Of a stretch of DNA of 64,000 nucleotides, positions 16,050 through 27,962 are shown one piece after another. Positions within the stretch are counted from its first letter, which is position 1; each line of letters starts with the position of its first letter. Both the position numbers and the translations under genes were made by a program. The stretch is from Saccopteryx bilineata (Eukaryota; Chordata; Mammalia; Chiroptera; Emballonuridae): NCBI RefSeq assembly GCF_036850765.1, contig NC_089494.1:232146779-232210778 (forward strand). Direction: 5' to 3'. Under the pieces are notes generated by a model, which was not told where the DNA came from, did no database searches, and saw nothing but the letters and a program-made list of their open reading frames with translations.

Positions 16050-16330
16050 GGTTCAGGACAGGTATGGCGACACCACAGGCACTGGGCGCTCAGTCTCTTT
16101 CTTTATTCTCTGATATCCTTAGCCTGGAGATTTGCTTCACAGGCCTAAAAGACTGGTGGTGTGTCAGCCATCACATTCACATCCCCAAAACAAGAAGGGA
16201 TAAGCAAAAGGCCAGAAGATCTATTTCAGATCTCTATTCACCATAAATGAGCTTTTCCAGAAGTTCCTCCAAAGCATTTCTATACAGAAAGCCTTAGAAA
16301 TAGCCATCCTGAATAAATTCAGTGTTCTAT
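16050..16330. repeat. Old interspersed-repeat-like block, family not named
   Basis: The text from CAGGACAGGTATGGCGACAC through GGCCAGAAGATCTATTTC has the feel of an old mammalian repeat with balanced composition. A related-looking block continues at about 17330-17700. I cannot name the family. Confidence 0.3.
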
Positions 16331-16434
16331 TATTATGAATTAACTAAATATTAGATTGTTAGCTATTAGTTTCTTCTACAATAAGAAAAAGACTTGTTTG
16401 CAATAAGACCTTAAAATAACTAAAAGGACATATT

Positions 16435-16665
16435 CTGGAACAGAGTATCTTGGTTCAAAACCAGGTTCTGCTACTATCAAATTATGTGACCTCTGAAAAG
16501 TTTCTTAACCTCTCTACAACATAGTTTTACAGGTGAAACCTCTCTGTAAAACTATGATTGTAATATCTACTTTGATAGGTAGTTTAAGAAGTACACATAC
16601 ACATTCACACACACAGAGAACACTAGAACTATTCTGGCACATAGTAAGAGCTATGGATTTATTGA
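16435..16665 (+). repeat. MIR SINE remnant with an internal inverted duplication
   Basis: TTGGTTCAAAACCAGGTTCT, ATGTGACCTCTGAAAAGTTT and CTGGCACATAGTAAGAGC follow the MIR consensus order. In the middle is a perfect 13-bp inverted repeat at 16520-16532 and 16544-16556. Confidence 0.65.
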
Positions 16666-16727
16666 CTGTCATTATTAGTGATTATTATCTAGTACTTAAT
16701 TCTCTCTTTCATGTCAAGAAATATGTA

Positions 16728-17126
16728 GCTTTGGCCATTTGGCTCAGCTAAAAAGCATTGGCCCAGCATGTGGAAGTCCTGGATTCGATTCCTGATCAGA
16801 GCACACAGGAGAAGCACCCTTTTGCTTCTCCACCCTTTTCCCTCTCCTTCCTCTCTATCTCTCTCTTCCCCTCCTGCAGCCAAGGCTCCACAGGAGCAAA
16901 GTTGGCCCAGGTGCTGAGGACGGCCCCATGGCCTCGCCTCAGATGCTAGAATGGCTCTGGCCCCAATGGAGCAATGCCCCAGATGGACAGAGCATCACCC
17001 CCTGGTGGGCATGCCAGGTGGATCCCGGTCGGGAGCATGTGGAAGTCTGTCTGACTGCCTCCCCACTTCTAACTTCAGAAAAATACATGCGCGTGCGCGT
17101 GCGCACGCACACACACACACACACAC
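16728..17126 (+). mobile_element. tRNA-derived SINE, type B, with expanded tail
   Basis: The diverged head TTGGCCATTTGGCTCAGC and box B GATTCGATTCC are followed by the type B body. The tail has become an alternating CG/CA run at about 17087-17126. The target duplication GAAATATGTA is at 16718-16727 and 17127-17136. Confidence 0.9.
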
Positions 17127-17329
17127 GAAATATGTAAAGAATGGTGAGATGTTGAATAGTTTGAATCACAATAATTGCTTCACAATGTGACATATTTCAG
17201 GAGTATTAAGTTTTATAAACTCTAGGGAAGACATAACTGGACAGGATTCCAGCTTCTATGACATCATATTATCAGTGTTGGTTTATTTGAAGGGAATTTT
17301 AGAATCTTTGATATTCCTTTAAAAGTGAA

Positions 17330-17705
17330 TTATGTCACTGTGTTTTGTTTTAGTCAAGACTCCTTTGATTACAATAAAATGAAACCCATGTCAAGCTGGC
17401 TTATGCCTCTTCGTGAACTTCATTCATCATTGGCTTGTAGAGGTATCCACAAGAAATACTGTCTTAGATGTGCATCCCATATCAAAGTCCCATAATTAAA
17501 TCTTATTGGTTAGACAAGGGTCATTTCTCATCCCTGATACAGTCATCATGACCAAGTACACACTATTTAGCAAAACTTGGGTCACAGGCTCACTTTGAGT
17601 CACTAGGAACTGTCAGATCCACTCTGAAAGTGGAAGATGAGTAGTTCCTGAAGGAAAGGAGAATTTAAGACTTATTAGAAGGGAACAACTCCTGACACAT
17701 CCTCA
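17330..17705. repeat. Old repeat-like block, family not named
   Basis: The sequence from AGTCAAGACTCCTTTGATTA to TAAGACTTATTAGAAGGG is less AT-rich than its flanks and resembles an old mammalian repeat, perhaps the same element as 16050-16330 split by later insertions. Confidence 0.3.
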
Positions 17706-18666
17706 CTCTGATCTTTGTATGTCATTTATATTTCACTTAGCTCTGTGATAATAACCTTCATTTCCACTCTACTGAGAAAATTGAAGCAACTAAAAAGAAA
17801 TCCTCTGGGATCCCACAACCTCTTCTACCCAAGCTTCTATACCCACAATTTCTTCTTGACTATGTTTTCATGTAATGCCGACCTTTCTACCTGTGCATTA
17901 CAACATATACCTTCTCACCTGCTCAATCCTCCCCCACCCTCTCTAATGTCATCAGTGTCTTTGATTCAGACTCAGTCATCCCTAACAGAAATACAAATAT
18001 GGCATTATTTACCTAAGCTCAAATTAAATTCCTTTGACTGAACTAATGTCACCTCATTTTTTTTTGCTTTTTCTTTAAGCAGATTTAATTGAAAGAGTAT
18101 ACTGTATTTACTGTACCTAATTTTCTCCTCCTATGATCTTTTAAATACATTCTAATCAGGACTTTGTCTCTACTACTCCACCAAAACTATTCTTGTTGAG
18201 GTCCTCTACATTGCTAAACCTAGTTGCCAATTCTCAAATTAATTTACTTGGCCTATCATCAGCCTTTGATAGAGCACATTTCTCACACTAACAGAAAATA
18301 AATATTTTGGAAATATTGTTATTTAGTTTTAAAGATAGCCATATATTTGTGATTTATCTCTGACTTCCAATGTCCATTCAATCTCCTTTGCAGGTCCCTA
18401 CTCTTTCCCAGACCACTTAAATATTCAGAGGGCTCTAGAGTTCAATGTTTAGACATTTTCTTCTCTATACCCTCTACTTTGGTGACTTCATCATTTATTA
18501 TGGCTTAATACAATATTAGCATGATAATTACCAAATTTATAGCTTCTTTCCAGACCTCTTCCCTTAACTCTATACACATACATCTGTCTTTCTTACATCT
18601 CCACTTGAATGTTCAATAGGCATCAGAAACTCAATAGGTGCAAACCGAATTTTAAATCTTCTTATC

Positions 18667-19015
18667 CTGACCAGGCAGTGGCACAGTGGATAGAGCATCG
18701 GACTGGGATGCCAAGGACCCAGGTTCGAGACGCCGAGGTCACTGGCTTGAGTGTCGGCTCATCTGGTTTGAGCAAAAAGCTCACTAGCTTGGACCCAAGG
18801 TTGCAGGCTTGAGCAAGGGGTTACTCGGTCTGCTGAAGGACCACAGTCAAGGCACATATGAGAAAGCAATCAATGAGCAACTAAGGTGTCACAATGCGCA
18901 GCTAAAAACTAATGATTGATGCTTCTCATCTCTCCGTTCCTGTCTGTCTATCCCTCTCTCTGACTCTCTCTTTGTCTCTGTAAAAAAAAATAAAAAATAA
19001 AAATAAATAAATAAA
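18667..19015 (+). mobile_element. tRNA-derived SINE, type A
   Basis: CCTGACCAGGCAGTGGCACA starts the element, box B is GGTTCGAGACG, and the tail is (AAAT)n. A 14-bp target duplication TAAATCTTCTTATC lies at 18653-18666 and 19016-19029, marking a fairly recent insertion into the L2. Confidence 0.93.
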
Positions 19016-19099
19016 TAAATCTTCTTATCTTCAAAATCTAGTCCTCTTGTAACCTTGGCTAAACCTAGACTGAGCCCTCTTCTCTTTGTGATTACTGCA

Positions 19100-19465
19100 T
19101 ATCTTTATCTGCTTAGGTTGCCATAACAAAAGACCACAGGCTGCATGGCTCAAACAACATATTTTTTTTCTCACAGTTAGGCAAAAAAGTCTATAATAAA
19201 GATCCAGCATGGTTGCAGATGGTTACTTTCTCATTATGTTCTTAAATGACCTTTCCTGGTGTGTGTGCACACTCTCTCTGGTGTGCCTCATTGTAAAAAC
19301 ACGAAACTTCCTGAATCCTGTTGGATCAGGGCTCTAACCTGATGACCTGAATATACTTGAATTACTTCCTTAGAGGCCTCATCTCCAAATGCAATCACTG
19401 TGGGTGTTAGAGCTTTAAGATATGAATTTTGGAGGGACACAGACATTCAGTTTGTACACTGCACT
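19100..19465 (-). mobile_element. MLT1-type LTR (ERVL-MaLR), reverse orientation
   Basis: The landmarks of the reversed MLT1 LTR appear in order: TTGCCATAACAAAAGACCAC, GGCTCAAACAACATATTTTT, GAGGCCTCATCTCCAAATGC and ATATGAATTTTGGAGGGACA. It is old and diverged with no internal retroviral sequence. Confidence 0.7.
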
Positions 19466-20464
19466 AGGCTCTAAACTATGTCTTGTTTCCATCCTTATGC
19501 AAGTTTGCTCTCAACATAGTAGCCAGAAGTATCCTTTCAAGTGTAAATCAGATTACATCACACTCATGCTCCAAACCAATTGGCTCACCATTATATTCAG
19601 AGTAAAAACAAATGGATCTTCAGAAGTCAGTAAATGCTATGAGGCAGGATCTTCCTTCCCCCACAGACTCAACTTCTGCCTCTCTTCCTATTCTCAACCT
19701 TCTGACATCCACACTGGCCTCCTTATTCCATGAACATATTAGGCATTCATTTACTACCAGCTTTGTTCGTCCCCTCTACCTAAACCCTTCTTCCCCCAGA
19801 TATGTGTAGCTCATTTCTTCACTTCCTTACGCTTTCTCAACTGTTGTCATCTCAAAGAGGCTTGCCTTACAATCTAACTTAAAATTGTGAACTTCCCAAT
19901 CCACCTCTTCTGCTCTCTCTGGTTCTACACTGTTTTTTTCTTTTCTTCATTGCAATATATAATAATATCTTATAAAAATACTTTTTGTTTAATTTCTAGT
20001 TTCTTTAGTTAAATTAGAAAAATTTCAAGAGACAGTTTTATTTATTTCTTTTTTTTTTCAATGGAGGTTACAATAAATCTAATGGCCATTTCTCAGATTA
20101 GTTTACTTGACCTAATATTAAGACAATAAGTAAAGGGGAAGTGATTTTAGATAAACAGATTTATACATACATATATATAAGATAGGTAGGCAGATAGATG
20201 AAAGATAGATAGAAGATTTAAAAAATAATAAACACATTTGTGAGTTTAACTAGAGTTAGATTAGAAAATCCAAAACCAGATAAACTAAAAGTGTAAGAAA
20301 GTTAATTTGCTAATTTTCTTAATTAAGATATCTGAGTGCTGTTTCCAAAAGAAAGTTGAATAGATACTGGATAAAAATTAAACAAAAATTAACCATTGCA
20401 ATAGATTAGCCAACTGTGAAGTTGAGAAGGTACACACTACACAAGGCTGCAGTGATTCTGACAC

Positions 20465-20985
20465 TAACTGTAAGTTCAGGGGGTTCCCAGACCATCCTCA
20501 CATTTGATAATTTAATAGAAGGACGCACCAATCACACTGAAAACTGCTACAAGCACAGTTATGGTTTATTACAGGGAAAAGATACAGATTAAAACCAGCC
20601 AAAGAAAGAAACACATAGAGTACACTCTAGGCAAAGTTCCAAAGGCAGAGCTTCCATGGTCTTTTCCCCATGGAGTTGGGCAGCATTACTTTCTTGGCAT
20701 TGATATATGACAACACATACAGAATATGCCAACCAGGAAAGTTATCTGCACCTTGTGTCCAGAGTTTGTTTTGAGGCCTGGCTCATTGGTACTGTTGACT
20801 GGTTTTATATGTGTTCTCAGTTCTTCAGGAGGTCAAGCTGTTATGACATTATCTAAAAATTCCACACTAAATCCTGCTGTTACTATCTAGCTGGACCAAA
20901 CCTACCAGGCCAACACTATCACTCCTATCATATATGGCATTCCAAAGCCTAGATATTACTCGGGAAGCTGAGATCAAAGGTTAAC
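20465..20985 (-). mobile_element. Old LTR-like element, reverse orientation
   Basis: CATCCTCACATTTGATAATT, GGTTTATTACAGGGAAAAGA and ACAGATTAAAACCAGCCAAA resemble a mammalian ERV LTR read from its 3' end, with TTTATT as the reversed poly(A) signal. The family is not certain, boundaries are approximate and no coding sequence remains. Confidence 0.45.
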
Positions 20986-22384
20986 CTTTCTTTGGGTGAG
21001 GTTAAAATTCTTTATTATGCTTACAGTATATATTATAAGCCAAATATTAAGCCTCTAATTACTGGACACATCATTTTGAGTTATCACTATATCTCCTTTC
21101 TTCTTACCTGTATCAATATAGTCTCTAGTGTTCTTGCTGCTTTCCCTCATTCGTACCTTCCGTATGTCTTAATTCCCTCCTCATTGTCTAATTCCCTAGA
21201 GCTCTCAACACATATTCCTAGACTTGAACATTCTTTTTTCTTCACCAGCATATACAGAAAGTTGCCTAATATGAGAAATATCTTGTTTACAGTGCAGTTG
21301 AGGAAAAAAACATGCTGCTTCATTTTTTTCTAGAAAGGTATGCAGGAACGGGGCAATGTGTACTAAAACACAGCTACAAAATTTTTGCGATCATAAAACT
21401 AGTAGATAAGAAAACATTCCATTACAACTTTTGAGAAACCAATTATCTATTGGACAGAGAGTCTCTTAATAAAGAGATAATCATGATCTGAACAATAAGT
21501 ATAAAATTATTTCCTTTAATAATTAAACAACAAACACTTTTAAGGGCTTGCAATATGTTTGAAGGAATACTGCACCACAAATGAAGAGAGCTTCTGCTGG
21601 GAATTCACTCTCCTATATTAAGCAAAAGTGTCAATTCTCTAAACTCTAGATTTTATCTGCTGTAAATGGTGTAAAACATATGCTATCTACCTCATAGAAA
21701 TGGTAAGAGGCTACATAAAACATGTGTATAAAGTTTCTTAATTCTTAAACATATATTTTTATTGTTTTATATATGAGACAATTAATAAGCTTGAGTATTT
21801 CCTGATAACCAAAGATACTATACAACATTGTATGAATCCCAATAGTGTGTGTGCATGTGTTTGAGTGTGTATGATTCTATCATGATTTCAAATTCCTTCA
21901 GCCTGAGCTTATAATTTCCAAATCTACAAAATTTTAATTACTTTTCATATTCATATACAAGACTGTTTCCTATATCAATACTTACTTACTTCATCTGAAT
22001 AAGTTACCACATCCTCTAGAGTTTTATAGGACACCATAATAAATAGATGCTTCATATATATATTTATTTATTAACTTTATAAAATCCTGTGTGCATAATT
22101 TACAGATGCTAACAATTTTTATTATTTGAAACAAAGAGTAATAAAAATGATCAGAAAATTTATAACAGGAACTCATATTCTTGCATGGCTGCCCTGGACT
22201 GGAACTGGTTAGCAGCAGTCTCTTTGGGCAAGATGTCTTTAGTTTGCCACAATGCCAGCACTCCCTGTGGCCCACCGTACCTGTCTGTTTTCCCTGCCTC
22301 GTCAGTGCCTATGGACATTAGAAGTTACAGCCTGTGGATGTAGACATACAGAGATAAGAAAGAACATGCAATGAAGAACTGAAA

Positions 22385-22770
22385 AAAAAAAAAAAAAAGC
22401 AAAAGTAATGAAAGAGAATGTCATACTCATAAAAACTGAGTAAAATAGTGATTGCCAGGGGCTCTGAGTATGGGGAAAATAGGGAGAGGCTGAGAAAATG
22501 GTACAAAATTCAATTATAAAATGAGTGATGTCTCAGGATCTAATGTGTAACATGGGACTATATTTGATAATAGTATTGTATAATTGAAATTTGCTAAGAG
22601 AATAGAACTCAAGTGTTTCCATGAAGAACAGGAAAATGGTAGGTATGTGAGATGATGGGTGTGTTAATTAACTCTATGTGGCAATCCTTTCACGATGTGT
22701 ATGAATTCATCACTTTAGACACATTAAATATATTACAACTTTATTTGTGAATTATGCCTCAACAAAGCTG
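22385..22770 (+). repeat. Old L1M 3' UTR fragment
   Basis: GTGATTGCCAGGGGCTCTGA, then a GGGGAAAATAGGGAGAGG run, then TGGTAGGTATGTGAGATGAT and AACTTTATTTGTGAATTATG follow the order of an L1M 3' UTR. It has an A-rich run at 22382-22398. Confidence 0.6.
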
Positions 22771-22774
22771 CACT

Positions 22775-23240
22775 AATTGAGATACAGAGAGAGAAAGAAA
22801 GAACCAGAAAGTAACCTGGGGACAGTGTTAGCCAGTCCAGACTGGAAAGTTGGGGCAGCCTTAGAAGGAGACCTAGATGGCTGTAACCAGAAAGGAGCGA
22901 GAAGGTGGCTGCGGGAAAGAATGCCTGGCTGGTACCAGGATATGAAACTGATAAGCAGAAAGCCTGGACAGGACGGAAACAGTCTGCAAAACTCATTCCA
23001 AATCCCTGTCTTCCAGGAGGCATGGGCTGTGGAGTGCTAACAGGCGGCACACCTGGCATCTTGAATTGACTCTGGCACAAGGCAGCACATGCTAATCAGC
23101 AAGCTGCCAGCCCACCAGCCCCCCACCCCACCCCTGCTGTCAGAGACTCATCCTCGTCAGCCACTGCCAATTAGGAAAGTGACTGAAGCAAAATGCATTA
23201 ATAAGCCATGGCAAGGAAAATGAGAAAGCCTTGTGAATTC
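22775..23240. other. Unidentified balanced-GC block
   Basis: About 460 bp has noticeably higher GC than the flanks, with a C-rich patch near 23115-23135. It carries overlapping open frames on both strands (87 codons + and 115 codons -). Neither product is recognisable and the frames look like chance results of composition. It may be an LTR or other old repeat. Confidence 0.3.
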
Positions 23241-23489
23241 TAGTCTAGAGATAAGTTTAAAAGTCATTTCAGGGATATAGGTAGCCTGCTTAAGCTTAAT
23301 TGATAAGAATGAATTATTAAGGATAGGAAGGAAATTAAAAGTTTAGCCATTGTTTTTTTTATATATATATATATTTTTTAGAATGTGCAAATAGCACTTC
23401 AATATAGTTATGACCATTCAAGTCATGGGGGCAGTTTATCCAACCTCATTTCCTACACTGAAATCCATGTAGTCATAGTGCTGAGGAAG

Positions 23490-23655
23490 AAATAGCATTT
23501 GTGGAGCACTTTCTATGCATCACATACTGTGTAAGCACTTCAAATTTACTCACTGTTAGGTGCTTTGAAAAAACTCCAGTTAGTACAGTATACACCCCTG
23601 CTTTTCCGACTAGAACATTAAAACCCAGAAGTGTTAAGAGGCAAGTGCATTATTA
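23490..23655 (-). repeat. MIR remnant
   Basis: TGTGGAGCACTTTCTATGCA, TGTAAGCACTTCAAATTTAC and TAAAACCCAGAAGTGTTAAG match the reversed MIR consensus in order. Confidence 0.5.
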
Positions 23656-23715
23656 TAGAGAGGTCAGAAACAAAGAAAGAATTTGACCTTACAGCTCTCC
23701 CAGTCTAATGATTTT

Positions 23716-23716
23716 A

Positions 23717-23770
<54 letters not shown>

Positions 23771-23803
23771 GTCTTTCTTTCTTTCTTTTTTTTTTTTTTT
23801 ACA
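23716..23803 (+). repeat. (TTTC)n microsatellite with poly-T
   Basis: A regular CTTT array of about 75 bp runs into a T-tract that is the tail of the minus-strand SINE that follows. Confidence 0.95.
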
Positions 23804-24126
23804 GAGACAGAGAGAGAGAGTCAGAGAGAGGGATAGACAGGGACAGACAGACAGGAATGCAGAGATGAGAAGCATCAATCATTAGTTTTTCGTTGCACAT
23901 TGCAACACCTTAGTTGTTCATTGGTTGCTTTCTCATATGTGCCTTGACTGTGGGCCTTCAGCAGACCGAGTAACCCTTGCTTGAGCTAGCAACCTTGGGC
24001 TCAAGCTAGTGAGCTTTTGCTCAAACCAGATGAGCCCACGCTCAAGCTGGCGACCTCCGGGTCTCGAACCCGGGTCTTCCGCATCCCAGTCCGACGCTCC
24101 ATCCACTGCGCCACCGCCTGGTCAGG
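23790..24126 (-). mobile_element. tRNA-derived SINE, type A, reverse orientation
   Basis: The minus-strand head is CCTGACCAGGCGGTGGCGCA, with box B GGTTCGAGACCCGG. This is close to what I take as the consensus. An imperfect target duplication (11 of 14) can be seen at 23709-23722 and 24128-24141. The (TTTC)n array at the tail probably arose from it. Confidence 0.9.
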
Positions 24127-25228
24127 CTGATTCAACTTTTTAAACTACACCATTATGTCATCAACTACTTTTTCTTTTTTTCTCTCCCTTTTAGAGCCAG
24201 AAGTCAGAAATATATTGGGTGACTGTTTCCTACAAGTGTAATTTCTATTTGAGAGTCAGAACTTGAGGTGAATGTTCAAATTTAAACTTTAGTTAACTGT
24301 TAATATCAGTGGCTGCGTATTGAAGTATTTCAGATTCCTTGCTCTAGTCCTTGTCCAAAAGTTGATACCATCAGATTATGGTATAGCAACTAATACAATA
24401 AGTGGCTTTTTAAAGTTCAATGCTGTTCAAGTGTCGTATTCAGCATTTTTCAGTTGAGTTAGCCTAGTTAATCCATGTCTTTACAAGTATAACTACTTAT
24501 AATTAGATGACCTTTGTCATTAAAGACTTCAGTTTAATCTGAGATGAAGAACTTATTAGCATTTTGGTATAATATACTTTGTCCTGAAACTCATCTGTGA
24601 AATCTTAATTACCTTATAGAATATAAAAAGGCGATTTCGGGTGTTTCAAGAAGGGTTTTTTGTTGTTGTTTTGTTGTTGCTGTGTTTTAATTTTTTGTAA
24701 ATACAATTTTTATTTATTATGCTTTAAGTGGAAAATAATGACTTTTCAACTTTAATTACATTACTATTAGTACATGTTTAGGTCATTAAATATTTAGTTT
24801 CACTCCAGCAAAGTGCTGTGTGCATACATATTCACATATTTTTTTAACTTTCAAAAAAGAATAAAAGCTACTATTTATTTTCAAATATGTACTCTTCAAG
24901 GAAATGTTCTTCACTTGGGTGACATTTTGTGAAAAAAAAATCTTTAATAATGCATTTTTCATCACAAATAACATAATATCTTCCCAGTTCAATCACCTCA
25001 GGGAGCTATAAAAAACCACCAAAACTATTAACAGCTGAATAGTCACCTCCATTTTATGACATTGCAATTATAAGGTGGAAATACAAAGGAATTGAAAACA
25101 ATGAGGCACTTACACAGCATATGTTTTCTTTTGTCTCCTGTTGTTGTTTTTTTTTATTATCTTAATGTCATCATACTGACCTATATTATTTTCTTGTAAA
25201 CTCATGATATCAGAATATTATTGTTTTA

Positions 25229-25568
25229 GTTCCAGCTGCTAACATAGGGTACCATAGACTGTATTTTAGACAGCAGAATTTTATTTCTTACAGTTCTGGA
25301 AGCTAGAAGTCCAAAATCAGGGTGCCAACCTGGTGGGGTTCTGGTGAGAGCCTTCTTTTGGATTGTAGACTGCTGACTTCTTCACATTGAGGAAAGCCTG
25401 TGAGCTAGTTCTCTTACTTCTCTTTATAAGGGCGCTAATCCCATCCAAGAAGGCTTCATCCTCATGACCAAGTCAACTTTCAAAGGCCTCACTCCCAAAT
25501 ACCAGCACATTGGGGATGAGATTGTAACGTATGAATTTTAGGGAAGCACTGACATGTAATCCATAACA
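25229..25568 (-). mobile_element. MLT1-type LTR (ERVL-MaLR), reverse orientation
   Basis: GGGTACCATAGACTGTATTT, TTACAGTTCTGGAAGCTAGA, AGTCCAAAATCAGGGTGC, CTTTATAAGGGCGCTAATCC and ACGTATGAATTTTAGGGAAG are the MLT1 landmarks in reverse, ending CCATAACA. It is better preserved than the copy at 19100. Confidence 0.8.
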
Positions 25569-26319
25569 ATTACTGTAACATTTAGCAGTTATGTTAGGTT
25601 GAACCTTTTTGGAAAATGGAGCATTGGGGCAGGGGTCCCATAGCAGGCTGCATCCTGGCAGGCTGCATTTAACTATTTTTAGATCTAACCTCATTTGAGA
25701 ACTTCCACCTCATTCCTGATGTCACCTGAGATTATATGTGAATCATACTAGATTTCTTGGAAGTCACTTCTCAAAAGTAATAAACTATGACTGATGGATA
25801 TTTTTAACAAAAGATTGGTCTTAAGTCATAATGACACTGATGGATCAATTTGACATCATTAAGCTATCAAACTATGCCTACTTCAAGGAGTTGATCATAT
25901 CCTGTTAGAAATCTAGAAACACAGTAGTTCAGACTAGGTGGAATGAAAGAAACTATTGAGTTTAATAAGACCAGAAATGTATGTATCCAATCTAAAAATG
26001 TTTCAGGCTTTCCTGGTACAATGGAAGAACAGAAGGGGATCTGCTTCAAAGCTTTTCTTTCTCTTTCCGTGTAAGGCAATTAAAGTATTTCACATGGTGG
26101 GAAATGAATAACTAAAATAAAATAACCCAAGTCTTTCTAGGTAGCCATTTAAGAAATTCAATCCCAAATGTCCTTTGATTTTTCTTAAACCACCACTAGA
26201 TGGGAGTCTTGCATCCTCGGCTTGGGTTCTTATATTCTTTATCCTTACTTTGGGGACCCAATGTACTCAAATAGCAGAAGAGCCACGGTGATCTTTATTT
26301 GACAGGCTCCAAATAAATT

Positions 26320-26565
26320 ATTTGCATGTGTTATTTAATGTTCAAGTCTATAAGGTGTATATCATAACTCCCATTTTAGAGATGAAGTCATTGAGTCTCA
26401 CACAGAGAAAAGGAAAAACTTAACATTTATTGAACAATTCCATATATTTGAAATATATGCCTGTGCTTTATACTCCCAACAACCTGAAGAAATAGCACTT
26501 CCATTTTGTGGGTGAAGAGCTTGGCGAGGCCAGAGGGCTATTGTGTCAGAAGCAGAATCCAAGGT
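26320..26565 (-). repeat. MIR remnants
   Basis: CATTTTAGAGATGAAGTCAT and, further on, CCATTTTGTGGGTGAAGAGC match the reversed MIR core. These are probably two adjoining MIR pieces. Confidence 0.5.
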
Positions 26566-26799
26566 TCTGCTTCTGACATGGTTTTAGTGTATGTACGTTT
26601 GTCCTTATGCCCAGCCACTTCTCAGGGAATTTCAACCTTTAAAGCCTGATGCAAATTTAAAATTACAAAGATTTTTAGGGGCCACATCAGTAAAATGTAA
26701 GGGTTAAACTCATGACATTAAAAAAAAAATACCTAATATATACATAGTGTTCACACTGAAAGGAAATACTATTTGTAGACTAGGCAGTATAATTTATAG

Positions 26800-27045
26800 A
26801 AGAGTGTGGACTTTAGAGGCACACAGCATGGGTTTGTATTCTACCTCTATTGTTGAAAAACTGTATAATCTTCAGAAAGGTATTTAAAATCACTTAGCTT
26901 GTTTCCTCATCTGTAAATGAGAGTGTTGATAATGCATAACTCACAAGGCTGTTACATGGAATAAACAATTTACTGCATGAAGAATTCTCTTAATAGAACA
27001 TGGTATATAGTAGGTGCTCCTTAGTGGTACTTTCTATGATCATAT
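26800..27045 (+). repeat. MIR SINE remnant
   Basis: GGACTTTAGAGGCACACAGC, TTTCCTCATCTGTAAATGAG and GGTATATAGTAGGTGCTCC follow the MIR consensus from head to tail. Confidence 0.65.
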
Positions 27046-27626
27046 CTGGAGAAATATAAGAATAGATTTATGTACAAAAGGCATCAATTTATGCTATCTT
27101 ACATCATGTTTACAGTGTGATGTTGTGATTAAAACTGCTTCATTCTAAAACTTACTAGATTCATAACTTGTACACTCCTTCTTATCGAATCTGTAAATAT
27201 GGTCCATCAGTGTTACTTTTCTGTTTCTTAAATTAATCCTTTCATTTGGCGAACCAACAGGTAATGAGGATTTGCTGTTGCCAGAGTCTGAGTTCAGCAG
27301 CAGCATTTTAAAAAGGCTTGATGAGCCATGTGCCCACAAGCTGCTCAGTGTGGTCTGAGACAGACATGTAAATAAATAAGTGAAGTAAAGGATCATAGGT
27401 GCCGGGAGAGAAACATCCCAAAATAAGCTAAGGGCTAAAGAAGGAAGTAATTATATCCTAGGACTTTAGAGAAGCCTGAAGGGAAGAAACATGAAGTCAT
27501 GCCTAGCAAATTAGTGTAATGGAAAAGGCCATGTTCTAAGTAGGGGACACATAATTATCAGAAGCAACATGGAGCATATGGAGGACAATAGATTTCTGAC
27601 TGGTGTATCTCAGGTATGACATTCTT

Positions 27627-27962
27627 TTTTTTTTTCTTTTTTTTTTTTTTACAGGGACAGAGAGAAAGTCAGAGAGATGGATAGACAGATAGGAATGGAG
27701 AGAGATGAGAAGCATCAATCACCAGTTTTTTGTTGTGACACCTTAGTTGTTCATTGATTGCTTTCTCATATGTGCTTTGACCATGGGCTTTCAGTAAACC
27801 AAGTAAGCCCTTGCTGGAGCCAGCGACCTTGGGTCCAAGCTGGTGAGCTTTTTGCTCAAACCAGATGAGTCCGCGCTCAAGCTGGCGACCTCCGGGTCTC
27901 AAACCTGGGTTCTCCTCATCCCAGTTCGATGCTCTATCCACTGCACCACCGCCTGGTCAGGC
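27627..27962 (-). mobile_element. tRNA-derived SINE, type A, reverse orientation
   Basis: The minus strand begins GCCTGACCAGGCGGTGGTGC and ends in a T-rich tail on the + strand. The target duplication is not clear. Confidence 0.88.

Larger units (their letters stand above)
17720..20130 (+). repeat. L2 LINE ORF2 remnant, interrupted by a SINE and an MLT1 LTR
   Basis: Pyrimidine-rich segments match L2 ORF2 in order: AGCCTTTGATAGAGCACATT, CTTACATCTCCACTTGAATG, AGAAGTATCCTTTCAAGTGT, AACCAATTGGCTCACCATTA and CCCCCAGATATGTGTAGC. The AT-rich gap of the L2 is broken by a SINE at 18667 and an MLT1 at 19100. A further L2 piece at 20070-20130 (AATGGCCATTTCTCAGATTA) repeats an upstream segment, so more than one L2 insertion may be present. 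There are no intact frames. Confidence 0.65.

Noticed and set aside
22733..23080. 115-codon minus-strand and 87-codon plus-strand frames
   Set aside because: Opposing frames in a balanced-GC block are expected by chance, and neither product is recognisable. The block itself is kept as an unidentified feature.
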